Positions 23,349 through 31,527 of a stretch of 64,000 nucleotides of DNA are shown piece after piece (within the stretch, counting starts at the first letter, position 1; every line of letters begins with the position of its first letter). The stretch is from Chloroflexi bacterium UBA4736. GTDB lineage: Bacteria; Chloroflexota; Dormibacteria; Dormibacterales; Dormibacteraceae. The notes beneath the pieces are model-generated. The model had not been told where the DNA came from and searched no databases. It worked only from the letters and a program-made list of their open reading frames with translations. The position numbers were made by a program, and so were the translations under genes. Location: assembly GCA_002404015.1 (NCBI GenBank), contig DHIW01000104.1, positions 128,542 to 192,541 of the forward strand. Reading direction: 5' to 3'.

Positions 23349-24242
23349 ATGAAAACCTTCCAGATCCAGCCCGTCGGTCCCTACTCGCTCGAAGAGAGCG
23401 CCCAGTTCATCGGCGGCTGGGTGCGTCCCTCGGAGAACGGTTCGTCCGCCGCTGGTCATCTCCACCTGGCCTTCCTGACCGACGCGGACTGGAAGCCGGT
23501 CGGCGTCTGCCTGACCCAGGATGCCGCGGGCACCGTCCACGGCGAGGTGTTCGGGGCGGCGGAGGTCGAGGCCGTGCGCCACCAGGTCGCCCGCACCCTG
23601 AGCCTGGACGTCGACGGCAGGGCCTGGCCCGCCCTGGCCGAGCGGGACCCGGTCGTGGCCGTGCTGCAGCGGATGTTCCCGGGTTTCCGGCCGGTCAACT
23701 GGTCGGACGCCTACGAGGCAGCGGCCTGGTGCATCGTCTCCTCGCGCATCAACATGCGCCAGGCGCAGGGCGTGAAGGACCGGCTCTGCCGGGAGCTCGG
23801 TCACGAGCTCTCGATCCATGGGCACGCCATGTGGACCTTCCCCGCCCCGGAGAGGCTGGCCCGGCTGGAATCGTTCCCCGGCCTGTTCGGCCGAAAGGTC
23901 GAGTATCTGACCGGCCTGGCTCGGGCCGCGCTGGCCGGCACCCTGGATACCGACAGCCTGCGCGCTCTGCCGGCCGACCAGTCGCTGGCCGCGCTTCGCC
24001 GTCTGGCGGGCATCGGCGAGTTCGGCTCCCAGCTGGTGAGGCTGCGCGCCCTGAGCGCGGTCGACGAGCTGCCGACGGCGGAGCCCCGAATGGAAGCGGC
24101 GGTCCGCAGCGCCTACGGGCTGCAGACCGAGCTGCGCGATGTGGCGGGCGATTGGAGCCCGTACACGATGTGGGTCTGCGTCTGCCTCCGGCGGGCCGCC
24201 GGCGGCGCGGCCGGCATGGTGCACTCCCGGGCGTCCGGCTAG
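23349..24242 (+). CDS. AlkA-like DNA glycosylase (HhH-GPD superfamily)
   Basis: The ~297-residue protein has an N-terminal AlkA-like domain and a C-terminal HhH-GPD domain. EAAAWCIVSSRINMRQAQGV matches the core helix of 3-methyladenine glycosylases, SFPGLFGRKVEYLTGLARA follows, and LRRLAGIGEFGSQLVRLRAL is the helix-hairpin-helix. The residue at the catalytic Asp position (AlkA Asp238) seems to be Glu, in DELPTAEPRM. It should remove alkylated bases in base-excision repair. Divergence from a WYL regulator with a shared palindrome suggests damage-inducible expression. It ends against a terminator shared with the convergent helicase operon. Confidence 0.82.
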   Translation: MKTFQIQPVGPYSLEESAQFIGGWVRPSENGSSAAGHLHLAFLTDADWKPVGVCLTQDAAGTVHGEVFGAAEVEAVRHQVARTLSLDVDGRAWPALAERDPVVAVLQRMFPGFRPVNWSDAYEAAAWCIVSSRINMRQAQGVKDRLCRELGHELSIHGHAMWTFPAPERLARLESFPGLFGRKVEYLTGLARAALAGTLDTDSLRALPADQSLAALRRLAGIGEFGSQLVRLRALSAVDELPTAEPRMEAAVRSAYGLQTELRDVAGDWSPYTMWVCVCLRRAAGGAAGMVHSRASG

Positions 24243-24298
24243 GGGTTCGGCCGGAAAACCGGCCGAGGCTCCGACTGGGCTTTTCGGCCGGACCCCTA
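24243..24298. terminator. Bidirectional terminator between convergent genes
   Basis: Nested inverted repeats fill the gap: AGGGGTTCGGCCGGAAAA pairs, with minor mismatches, to TTTTCGGCCGGACCCCT, and an inner CGGCCGG/CCGGCCG stem lies at the left. A-rich and T-rich edges at both ends suit termination in both directions. Confidence 0.65.
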
Positions 24299-27247
24299 GC
24301 GGCGGCTGGGACAGATCGGCCGGTAGCTGCACAGAAAGCAGGGCCGGTCGGCGTGCTCCGGCCGCAGTTCGAAGTCGCCGGCCCCGATCCGGCGGGCGAT
24401 CTCACCGAGCAGCGCCTCGGCCGCCTCCGGGTCCGGCGCGACCTCGATCGCCTCCGCCTCCCGGAGGTCGAACAGGAAGAGCCGAGGATCTGGGTCGGCG
24501 CCGGGCAACAGGCCGGCGCGGGCGGCCAGGCCGTACAGCCGGAGCTGCGTGGAGTAGGCCTCGAGCAGGCGGCGGTCGAGGCGGGCATTGGTCTTGTAGT
24601 CGACGAGCGCGGTGCGGCCCTCGTAGCTGCAGACCCTGTCGACGACCCCCTTGAGCCGGGTCTGGCCCAGCCTGAGGTTGAACTCGACCTCGGCGCCCAG
24701 CGTGGGGGCAGACGCCAGCGGACGCGCCAGGTAGCCGGCCAGCATCTCCCGGCCCGCATCCGGGCCATCGTAGAGGCCGAGCAGGTCGCCGCCCGAGGTG
24801 TGCCAGGCGGCCAGGGCACGGTGGACCGCCGCGCCCAGGTCCGCGGCGCCGGTCCCCCGGGCCTGCCGGGGCAGCAGCTCGTCGGGCGGCGCCGGGACGC
24901 GCCAGACCTCGGCGAAGCGGTAGCGGACAGGGCAGACCTCGAACTGGTGCAGCTGCGAGAAGCTGAGGCGCAGCTCGCCCGGCGCCTCCGGCGGTCGTGC
25001 CGGGCCGGTCGCCTGGATGCGTTCCAGCCGGGCCAGCACCTCCTCCACCGCCCCGGCGTCGACCGGGGTGGGGGCTGCCGGGGGTTCCAGCTCGGGCAGC
25101 TCCGGCTGCTCGGCCTGGATCACGGCCGCGGCCTCGGGGTGGGCCAGCGCCCAGCCCAGGATCTCTCCGAAGTGGTCGTCGTCCTCCGGGCTGACGTCCT
25201 CGGCCGAGGCCTCGTCCCGCGTCGCGCTCACGTACAGGGCGTCCTGGGCCCGGGTCAGCGCCACGTACACCGCCCGCCGGCGCTCCTGGCGCGCCAGCGC
25301 GAGCGCCGCCGCGCCCGGCAGGTTCTCGCGGAAGCGGGGATGCCGGTCGCCGCGCCACCACTTCATGACGAAGCCGAAGCCGTCCGGGTCGAAGAACAGG
25401 CGCTCCGTGTCGCGCGGGTTGGGCGGCCGCACGTTGACCAGGAACACGACCGGGAACTGCAGCCCTTTGGCGCCGTGGATCGTGAGCAGCCGGACGGCAT
25501 CCGCCGCCTCCACCTCGGCTTCACCGATGGGGATGGTCGCTTCCATGATGTGGTCCAGGTGGGAGACGAAGTCCACCATGCCGGCCAGCGCCGCGTCGCG
25601 CTCGAAGCGGCTGGCCATCCGGAAGACCTTGCGCAGGTTCATCACCGCCCGCGGGCCTTCCCGGGCCGCCCGCAGCTGGCAGTGGCGCAGGTAGCCCGTC
25701 TCCTCCAGCAGCCGGTTGAGCACGTCGGCCACGGTCAGGGCGTCGCGGGCCTCGCCCAACCGGTCGGCCACCGCCAGCACGGCCGCCGCCCGGTGGGCCG
25801 TCTCGGGGTCGAGGTCCTCGGCCGCGCCCTGGTCGAAGCAGTCGCGCAGCCGCATCCCGCGGCGGTCCAGGCGGCGGCAGGCCAGCCGGTACATCGCCGC
25901 ATCGTCCACCCGCACGACGGGACCCTGGAGCACCCGGACGAGGGCGCCGTCGTCCATGGGGTCGGCGGTGAGACGCAGCAGCGCCACCACATCCTTCACC
26001 TCCTCCCGGTCGAAGAAGCCGGAGCCGCCCGAGGTGACGTAGGGGATGTCGTGCCGGCGCAGCTCCTCCTCGAACTCGCGGGGCAGGTTCTTGACGGAGT
26101 GGGTGAGCAGCGCGATGTCGGAGAACGCCCGCCCGGCCTCGACCAGGCGGCGGACATCGGCGCACACCAGGCGCGCCTCGTGGCGGGCGCTCGAGGCCAT
26201 CACCACCGCGGTGCAGGCGCCGTTCGAGCCCCGCGAGGCCAGCAGCTCGGGCTCTTCCGCGAACAGGGCGTCGCGCCGGATGAAGGCGGTGGCCAGGTCC
26301 AGGATCTCCTGGTAGGAGCGACGGTTGACCGTGAGCGGCAGCCGGTAGCCCGGGAAGCGGCTCCGGATGTTCTCGATCTCGGCGTCGCGCCAGCCGTAGA
26401 TCGACTGCTTGGCGTCGCCGACCACCGCGACGTTGGCGAACCCCTCGGCGCCCAGGAGCTGGATCAGCTCCAGCTGGATCCGGTTGGTGTCCTGGAACTC
26501 GTCCACGACGAGATAGCGGAAGCGCCGGCGGCAGCGCTCCTGGAACTCGGGCACCCGCTTGAGCGCCGCGATGGTGGCCAGGATCAGGTCGTCGAAGTCC
26601 ATCCGGCCCTCCTCCCGCAGCCAGGCCTCGTAGGCGGCGTAGATGTTGTGGAGGAGCTCGATGGCCTCCTTCTCGGCTTGCGCCGAGGGCTGACCGGCCA
26701 GGGTCTGGGCCTGGCCCGCGTGCATCCCCAGTGCGCGCTCCTTGAACTCGGCCGGCCCGATCCCGCGGCCCTTGAGCGAGAGCGCGAAGCGGGGGCCGTC
26801 CTTGATCAGGTCGAAGACCTCGGCCGGGTTCAGCGCCTCCAGGCCCTCCATCTCGACGCCGGACTCGGCGCCGCTGCGGAGCTTCGACTGCAGGCGCTCC
26901 ACCAGCAGCCGCTGGTCGATGTCGTCCATCACCCGGATCTCGCGCGGGATGCCGACCAGGTAGGCGTGCTCGCGCAGCAGCCGGGCGCACACGCCGTGGA
27001 AGGTGCCGATCCAGGCCTCCTCCAGGGGGAGTCCGAGCTGGGCGGTGAGCCGATCGCGGAGCTCGGTGGCGGCCGCTTCGGTGAATGTGACGGCCAGGAT
27101 GGCGTCGGCCGGGACCGCCTTTTCGCGGACCAGCCAGCGGAATCGCTCGACCATGGTGAAGGTCTTGCCGGTGCCCGGCCCGGCCGCGATCAGATGGGCA
27201 CCCTCCGGTCCGGCGTGGGCGGCCGCGCGCTGCTCTTCGGTGATCAC
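24296..27247 (-). CDS. UvrD-like helicase-nuclease subunit (AdnA/AddA-type)
   Basis: This 983-residue protein has SF1A helicase motifs: Walker A AAGPGTGKTF (about residue 22), motif Ia TFTEAAATEL, motif II YLVVDEFQDTN, motif III VGDAKQSIYGWRD, motif V LTIHGAKGLQFP and motif VI AVYVALTRAQDALYVS. A C-terminal RecB-type nuclease follows (TALVDYKTN) with a probable 4Fe-4S set: Cys in FEVCPVRYRF and three in CFLCSYRPICPSRR. It should unwind and resect double-strand breaks as a heterodimer with the upstream gene product. ATG 27247 overlaps that gene's stop (ATGA). Confidence 0.9.
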   Translation of the reverse strand: MITEEQRAAAHAGPEGAHLIAAGPGTGKTFTMVERFRWLVREKAVPADAILAVTFTEAAATELRDRLTAQLGLPLEEAWIGTFHGVCARLLREHAYLVGIPREIRVMDDIDQRLLVERLQSKLRSGAESGVEMEGLEALNPAEVFDLIKDGPRFALSLKGRGIGPAEFKERALGMHAGQAQTLAGQPSAQAEKEAIELLHNIYAAYEAWLREEGRMDFDDLILATIAALKRVPEFQERCRRRFRYLVVDEFQDTNRIQLELIQLLGAEGFANVAVVGDAKQSIYGWRDAEIENIRSRFPGYRLPLTVNRRSYQEILDLATAFIRRDALFAEEPELLASRGSNGACTAVVMASSARHEARLVCADVRRLVEAGRAFSDIALLTHSVKNLPREFEEELRRHDIPYVTSGGSGFFDREEVKDVVALLRLTADPMDDGALVRVLQGPVVRVDDAAMYRLACRRLDRRGMRLRDCFDQGAAEDLDPETAHRAAAVLAVADRLGEARDALTVADVLNRLLEETGYLRHCQLRAAREGPRAVMNLRKVFRMASRFERDAALAGMVDFVSHLDHIMEATIPIGEAEVEAADAVRLLTIHGAKGLQFPVVFLVNVRPPNPRDTERLFFDPDGFGFVMKWWRGDRHPRFRENLPGAAALALARQERRRAVYVALTRAQDALYVSATRDEASAEDVSPEDDDHFGEILGWALAHPEAAAVIQAEQPELPELEPPAAPTPVDAGAVEEVLARLERIQATGPARPPEAPGELRLSFSQLHQFEVCPVRYRFAEVWRVPAPPDELLPRQARGTGAADLGAAVHRALAAWHTSGGDLLGLYDGPDAGREMLAGYLARPLASAPTLGAEVEFNLRLGQTRLKGVVDRVCSYEGRTALVDYKTNARLDRRLLEAYSTQLRLYGLAARAGLLPGADPDPRLFLFDLREAEAIEVAPDPEAAEALLGEIARRIGAGDFELRPEHADRPCFLCSYRPICPSRR

Positions 27248-30200
27248 TCGACCGGCTGGCCCCCGAATGGGCAGATGGCCGCGTGCGGGCAGCCGAACCA
27301 GGTCAGGCAGGTGCCCACGGTCTCCCGCGGGGCGGGATCGAAGTCGCCGGCCTTGATGCGGCGGATCGCCACCGCCACTGCGTCCCGGCCGCGGGCGAGG
27401 TCGCCCTCCGTCAGGGGCCGCTGGATCTGGTCGCGGACGCCGGGAGCGGCGCCGCCGACCGGGAAGAGGACCTGCCGGATGGAGCCGTAGACCCAGTCCT
27501 TCGGGTACCAGAGCGACAGGAAGCGGGGGTTGAGGCCGAGCGGCCGCCCCTCCTCGTCCAGGCCCTCCTGGCAGGCCAGGTAGTACAGCGCCAGCTGGAC
27601 GTCGTGGAGCTCGGGCCCGAAGTAGGAGTCGTAGGCCCGCTGCGCCGCGGACCCTCGCCCCGTCTTGTAGTCCACCACCTCACAGGTGCCGTCGCCTGTG
27701 TCGTTGATGCGGTCGATCTTGCCGACCACCTCCGCCCCGTCCACCAGCAGGCGGAAGCGCTGCTCGGTCTTGATGGTGCCCAGCCGGCGGATGACCTGCG
27801 TGCTGGTCGCGAAGCGGATGTAGTTGTCCAGGATGCGGCGCACCTCCTGCTCCTCCGCCCGGCGTTCCAGGACCGCGTCCACCCGGCCCAGGTAGCGCTC
27901 GAGGTGCGTCTCCAGCGCCTTGTCGAGCCACTCCCGCTGGAGCTCGGGGGCCAGCGTGCGCCACTCCGACTCGCGAGTGTGGAAGTCCTCCAGAACCCGG
28001 TGCAGGAAGCTGCCCCGCTCCAGCTCGACCCCTCGAGGCGGGGCCACCAGGCCCGGGTGCTGGTTGTAGAAGTACAGGCGGGGGCACTTCAGGTAGTCGT
28101 TGATGGCCGTCGCGCTGAAGTGGTCCGGGTGGACGCCCTCCGGGCGGTGGCCCACGCCGTAAGGCTCGTAGGGCCGGCCCGAGCAGGGGTCCATCACGAA
28201 CCGCATGTCGACGCCGAGCGCCGTGGCCCGCGCCGCCTCGGGCTCGCCGAGGGAGCCGCGCATCGACGCCAGCAGGGTTTCGGCCTCGGAAACCGTCAGC
28301 AGCTCGGCCGGTTCCAGCCGGGCGGCGGAGCGGCTCAGCTCGCGGCGGGGCGCGTCCGGGGCCGCCAGGTCGATGAACGCCGAGGACCCGGCGGACCGGT
28401 CGTAGTCCTCCGCGTAGCTGAGGTAGAGCCGGCGGCGGGCGCGCGTCATGCCGACGTAGGCCAGCCGGGCCTCCTCGGCCAGGTGGGCCTCGGGGTCGCT
28501 GGGCCAGGAGGGGCGGAACCCGCCCAGGTTGGCTTCCAGCCACTGCTGGTCCTCCTCCTCCAGGACCGGGTGGGGACGGGCGGCCACCGGGAATATGCCC
28601 TGCGCGAAGCCGGCCAGGAAGACGACCTCGAACTCCAGGCCCTTGGACTGGTGGACGGTCAGGATCTGGACGGCGTCGCGGGCCCCGACGGCGGGCTGGG
28701 CCTCGTCCACCGCGCGCGCCACGAACGAGTCCAGCCGAGGGGCGACGTCCGCCAGCAGGGGCGGCGCCCCGTGCAGGCGCCCCCAGACCTCCTCCAGCTC
28801 CGCGAAAGCCTCGAGTGCCGTCCGGAGGTCGGCCAGCGCCTCCTCGCGGTCAGGCCCGTCGAGCGGGAGCTGAAGCAGCCGCGCGAGGGCCCCGGTCTCG
28901 ATCAGGACCAGGTAGGCGAGAGCGGTGACCGGGAGCCCGCGAGCGTCCCTGGCGAGCTTGTAGAAGGCTGTGAGCGCGGTGTGGATGGCCAGCCGATCGG
29001 CCTCTGACAGGTGCTCCAGGTACTCGGGCTCGCGAGCGCCTTCCTCGAGCGGGGGTGGCAGCTCGCCGTTCCAGGGCAGGGGCCAGGGCAGGTGGTACAT
29101 CAGCCGCCTGACCACTCGGTCGAAGGCCCGGCCCTCCTCGATCGCATGGCGGCGAAGGCGGCCGGCGGGCCGCGGGCCGACGCCGGAGAGACCGCTCGAC
29201 AGGAAGCGCTCCAGGGCCTCGGGCTGGTCGGGGCGGTCCAGCGCGTGCAGTGTCGTGAGCAGGAAACGGACGACCTCGTTCCGGGCCATGGCGCCCACGC
29301 CGCGCACCTCGTAGGCCAGGCCCAGTGCGCGTACCGCCTCTTCGAAGGGTGCCGAGAGGGTGGTGGTGCTGCGAAGCAGGATCGCGAAGTCGCGCAGGCG
29401 CAGCTCGGGGTCGTCGAGCATGAGGCGCCGGATCTCGCGGGCGGCGAAGAAGGCCTCGTCCACCCCGTTGGCCTCGCGCACCACCTCGAGACTGGGCGCC
29501 GGCTCGGGGCGATCGCTGGCGAGGTCGCGCCGAGCCCGCATGGGCTGGGTCTCGCGCAGCAGCCGCTCCCCGGCTTCCAGCACGGACGCCGGACAGCGGC
29601 GGCTGACCTCCAGCGCGAGGCTCTCCCCGCCGTACACCCGGGGGAACTCGTCGCCGAGCAGCCTTGGCACGGCGCCGCGGAAGCCGTAGATCGACTGGTC
29701 GGGGTCGCCCGCGACCAGGAGCCGGGGCCGGCTCTCGGCCGGAGCCAGCCGGCGGAGAAGGGCGAACTGGGCCGGGTCCACGTCCTGGAACTCGTCGACA
29801 AGCAAGTAGCGGAAGCGCTCGCGCATCTGCTCCAGCAGGTCGGGAAGGGCGTCCAGCAGCCCGATCGCGTCGGCGATCAGGTCGCGGAAGTCCTTCAGTC
29901 CGCTCGCCTCCAGCCTGGCCTGGTAGGCGGAGTAGACGGCTGCCAGGACACGCAGCCGAGGCGTGCCAGCCGTCTCGGCGCGCAGGGAGAACTCGGCCGG
30001 GTGGACCAGGTTCTGCTTCAGCAGCGCCACGAAGGCCAGGGCGTCCTGGGCGAAGGCGTCCGTGTGGGCGACCCGGCCCAGCTCGCCCAAGGGGGCCCGG
30101 TCCATGTCCGCCAGCACGCCGCGCATGGCCACGAACTCCTGGAACCCGCTCAGAAGGAGGCGTCCGGGGTCGGGCCGGTGATCGCGCAGCAGGCGCGCGC

Positions 30201-30495
30201 AGAAGCTGTGGAAGGTGCTTATCCAGGCCTCGTCGTACGAGTCCTGTAGGCGCTCGTCGAGGCGGCGGCCGATCTCGCCCGCGGCGGCCGTCGAGAAGGT
30301 CAGGACCAGGATGCCGCCGCGCCCGGCGACGCCCTCCTGGACCAGCCGGGCGTACAGCTCCACGAGCGCGTGGGTCTTGCCCGTGCCCGGTCCCGCGAGC
30401 AGTCGGACAGGCCCGTTCAGCTGTTCAGGAGCGATGGTCGGAGGCAATGCGAGGTCCTTGGGTGGGGCGGGCCAGTCGATTATGACGGGCGCCAT
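27244..30495 (-). CDS. UvrD-like helicase-nuclease subunit (AdnB/AddB-type)
   Basis: The 1083-residue partner has the same layout: Walker A RLLAGPGTGKTH (about residue 34), ISTFHSFCARLLR, motif II YLLVDEFQDVDP, motif III AGDPDQSIYGFRG, motif V LTVHQSKGLEFEVVFL and motif VI AYVGMTRARRRLYLSY. The nuclease core is CEVVDYKTGRGS, and Fe-S-type cysteines appear in YLKCPRLYFY and CLTWFGCPHAAICPF. Both subunits thus look fully equipped, as in mycobacterial AdnAB and unlike AddA, which lacks the cluster. The start is ATG 30495 with GGAAGG 6 nt upstream. It is divergent from a small gene at 30516. Confidence 0.9.
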   Translation of the reverse strand: MAPVIIDWPAPPKDLALPPTIAPEQLNGPVRLLAGPGTGKTHALVELYARLVQEGVAGRGGILVLTFSTAAAGEIGRRLDERLQDSYDEAWISTFHSFCARLLRDHRPDPGRLLLSGFQEFVAMRGVLADMDRAPLGELGRVAHTDAFAQDALAFVALLKQNLVHPAEFSLRAETAGTPRLRVLAAVYSAYQARLEASGLKDFRDLIADAIGLLDALPDLLEQMRERFRYLLVDEFQDVDPAQFALLRRLAPAESRPRLLVAGDPDQSIYGFRGAVPRLLGDEFPRVYGGESLALEVSRRCPASVLEAGERLLRETQPMRARRDLASDRPEPAPSLEVVREANGVDEAFFAAREIRRLMLDDPELRLRDFAILLRSTTTLSAPFEEAVRALGLAYEVRGVGAMARNEVVRFLLTTLHALDRPDQPEALERFLSSGLSGVGPRPAGRLRRHAIEEGRAFDRVVRRLMYHLPWPLPWNGELPPPLEEGAREPEYLEHLSEADRLAIHTALTAFYKLARDARGLPVTALAYLVLIETGALARLLQLPLDGPDREEALADLRTALEAFAELEEVWGRLHGAPPLLADVAPRLDSFVARAVDEAQPAVGARDAVQILTVHQSKGLEFEVVFLAGFAQGIFPVAARPHPVLEEEDQQWLEANLGGFRPSWPSDPEAHLAEEARLAYVGMTRARRRLYLSYAEDYDRSAGSSAFIDLAAPDAPRRELSRSAARLEPAELLTVSEAETLLASMRGSLGEPEAARATALGVDMRFVMDPCSGRPYEPYGVGHRPEGVHPDHFSATAINDYLKCPRLYFYNQHPGLVAPPRGVELERGSFLHRVLEDFHTRESEWRTLAPELQREWLDKALETHLERYLGRVDAVLERRAEEQEVRRILDNYIRFATSTQVIRRLGTIKTEQRFRLLVDGAEVVGKIDRINDTGDGTCEVVDYKTGRGSAAQRAYDSYFGPELHDVQLALYYLACQEGLDEEGRPLGLNPRFLSLWYPKDWVYGSIRQVLFPVGGAAPGVRDQIQRPLTEGDLARGRDAVAVAIRRIKAGDFDPAPRETVGTCLTWFGCPHAAICPFGGQPVE

Positions 30496-30515
30496 TGTTA
30501 TCCTTCCGATCGGCT

Positions 30516-30827
30516 GTGGGAAAGGAACCCGGTAAAGAAGCCGCCGACAAGTCGGTCAACCCCGACCGCCTGCTGCCTGGTGAGGATTCGACCGCCACCG
30601 AGGTCGAGGACACCGCCCACTGGATCGCGGTCTACGCCGAGCTGGTGCTCTTCAAGGAGCGGCTGGTGGACCAGGCCCACCAGGGCATCCTGCAGGTCAC
30701 CGATGACGCCGCCCGCACCGAGATCGCGACGACCGACCTGATTGTGCTCAGCGCCGAGCGCGACCGCCTGGTCCGCCGGCTCGACTTCTGGAAGCAGAGG
30801 CAGAAGCAGCTCAGCTCGCGGGACTAG
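30516..30827 (+). CDS. Small hydrophilic helical protein, unknown function
   Basis: The ~103-residue product is charged and predicted helical (EDTAHWIAVYAELVLFKERL, then LSAERDRLVRRLDFWKQRQK), with no membrane segment. It may form a short coiled coil. GTG 30516 is preferred; TTG 30495 is also in frame. A TATCCT hexamer lies 11 nt before the GTG and no ribosome site is seen. It is divergent from the helicase-nuclease operon with only 20 bp between start codons, so both promoters must overlap. No family is recognised. Confidence 0.6.
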   Translation: MGKEPGKEAADKSVNPDRLLPGEDSTATEVEDTAHWIAVYAELVLFKERLVDQAHQGILQVTDDAARTEIATTDLIVLSAERDRLVRRLDFWKQRQKQLSSRD

Positions 30828-31156
30828 AGGTTCGGGCCGGGGTGCCGGCTACGGGCCAGTGGTCGGCGAAGGCTCAGCCCAGGTTGGCATCCTGGCGAGC
30901 GCCGCCCGGCGGCTGCACCGGCCCGGGGCCGCCCGGCAGGGGAATGGGAGGCCGCCGGGACCCGCGCCCAGGGGGACCGGGCACAGGTTGTTCCGGCGGC
31001 TCCGTCGAGCAGGCGGCGGCGCGGCCGCACTGCAGTCCCGGAGGTGACGGTCGCGAAGATCTGGATCGAAGCGAACACCGCCCAGGCGACGAGCAGCCCG
31101 CCCAGGAGGCCCACGAAGAGACCGGCCGCAGCCGAGCGAGCACTATCGACGCTCAT
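30824..31156 (-). CDS. Small membrane protein, C-terminal frame doubtful
   Basis: The N-terminal ~40 residues are convincing, with one membrane helix (AGLFVGLLGGLLVAWAVF). The start ATG 31156 lies 14 bp inside the SHOCT gene, so coupling is likely. After about residue 45 this frame becomes Arg/Ala-rich low-complexity sequence. In the frame ending at 30874 the same DNA encodes a tidier Pro-rich tail (EPPEQPVPGPPGRGSRRPPI). A frameshift near 31,040, real or from sequencing, may therefore have occurred. Function unknown. Confidence 0.45.
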   Translation of the reverse strand: MSVDSARSAAAGLFVGLLGGLLVAWAVFASIQIFATVTSGTAVRPRRRLLDGAAGTTCARSPWARVPAASHSPAGRPRAGAAAGRRSPGCQPGLSLRRPLARSRHPGPNL

Positions 31157-31451
31157 CGAGCAGGGTCTCGCGCATTCGCTTGTAGTCCTCGTGCTTGATC
31201 TCGCCGCGCACGTAGCGGTCCTGCAGCGTGTAGAGCGGGTCGGGGCGGAGATGGACGCGCTGGAAGGCGGTCAGGCCCAGCCAGACCAGTCCGCTGAGGA
31301 GCAGAAGTCCGACCAGCGGGCCCAGGGCACCAGGCCGCGCGCCCGGCGGGACGCGGTCCGTGTAGCCCATGACGAGTGCCGGCACTGCCACCAGGACGAC
31401 CAGGACGACGCCGACCAGGGCACCGATCAGGAACGGCGATCTCCATCTCAT
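31143..31451 (-). CDS. SHOCT domain membrane protein
   Basis: The 102-residue protein has two membrane helices (FLIGALVGVVLVVLVAVPAL and LGPLVGLLLLSGLVWLGLTA) and a C-terminal SHOCT motif (LYTLQDRYVRGEIKHEDYKR), a short helical module found at the ends of many bacterial membrane proteins. GGAGGT directly abuts the ATG at 31451. It lies downstream of the kinase gene on the same strand, 76 bp away, and may belong to that transcript. SHOCT is thought to mediate oligomerisation; no specific role can be given. Confidence 0.75.
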   Translation of the reverse strand: MRWRSPFLIGALVGVVLVVLVAVPALVMGYTDRVPPGARPGALGPLVGLLLLSGLVWLGLTAFQRVHLRPDPLYTLQDRYVRGEIKHEDYKRMRETLLDERR

Positions 31452-31527
31452 ACCTCCACTCTGTGCGAGCGGACTTAGACGTGACTGAGACGTTCCTGAG
31501 GATGGAGCCCGGGCCCGGCCGAGCGGG

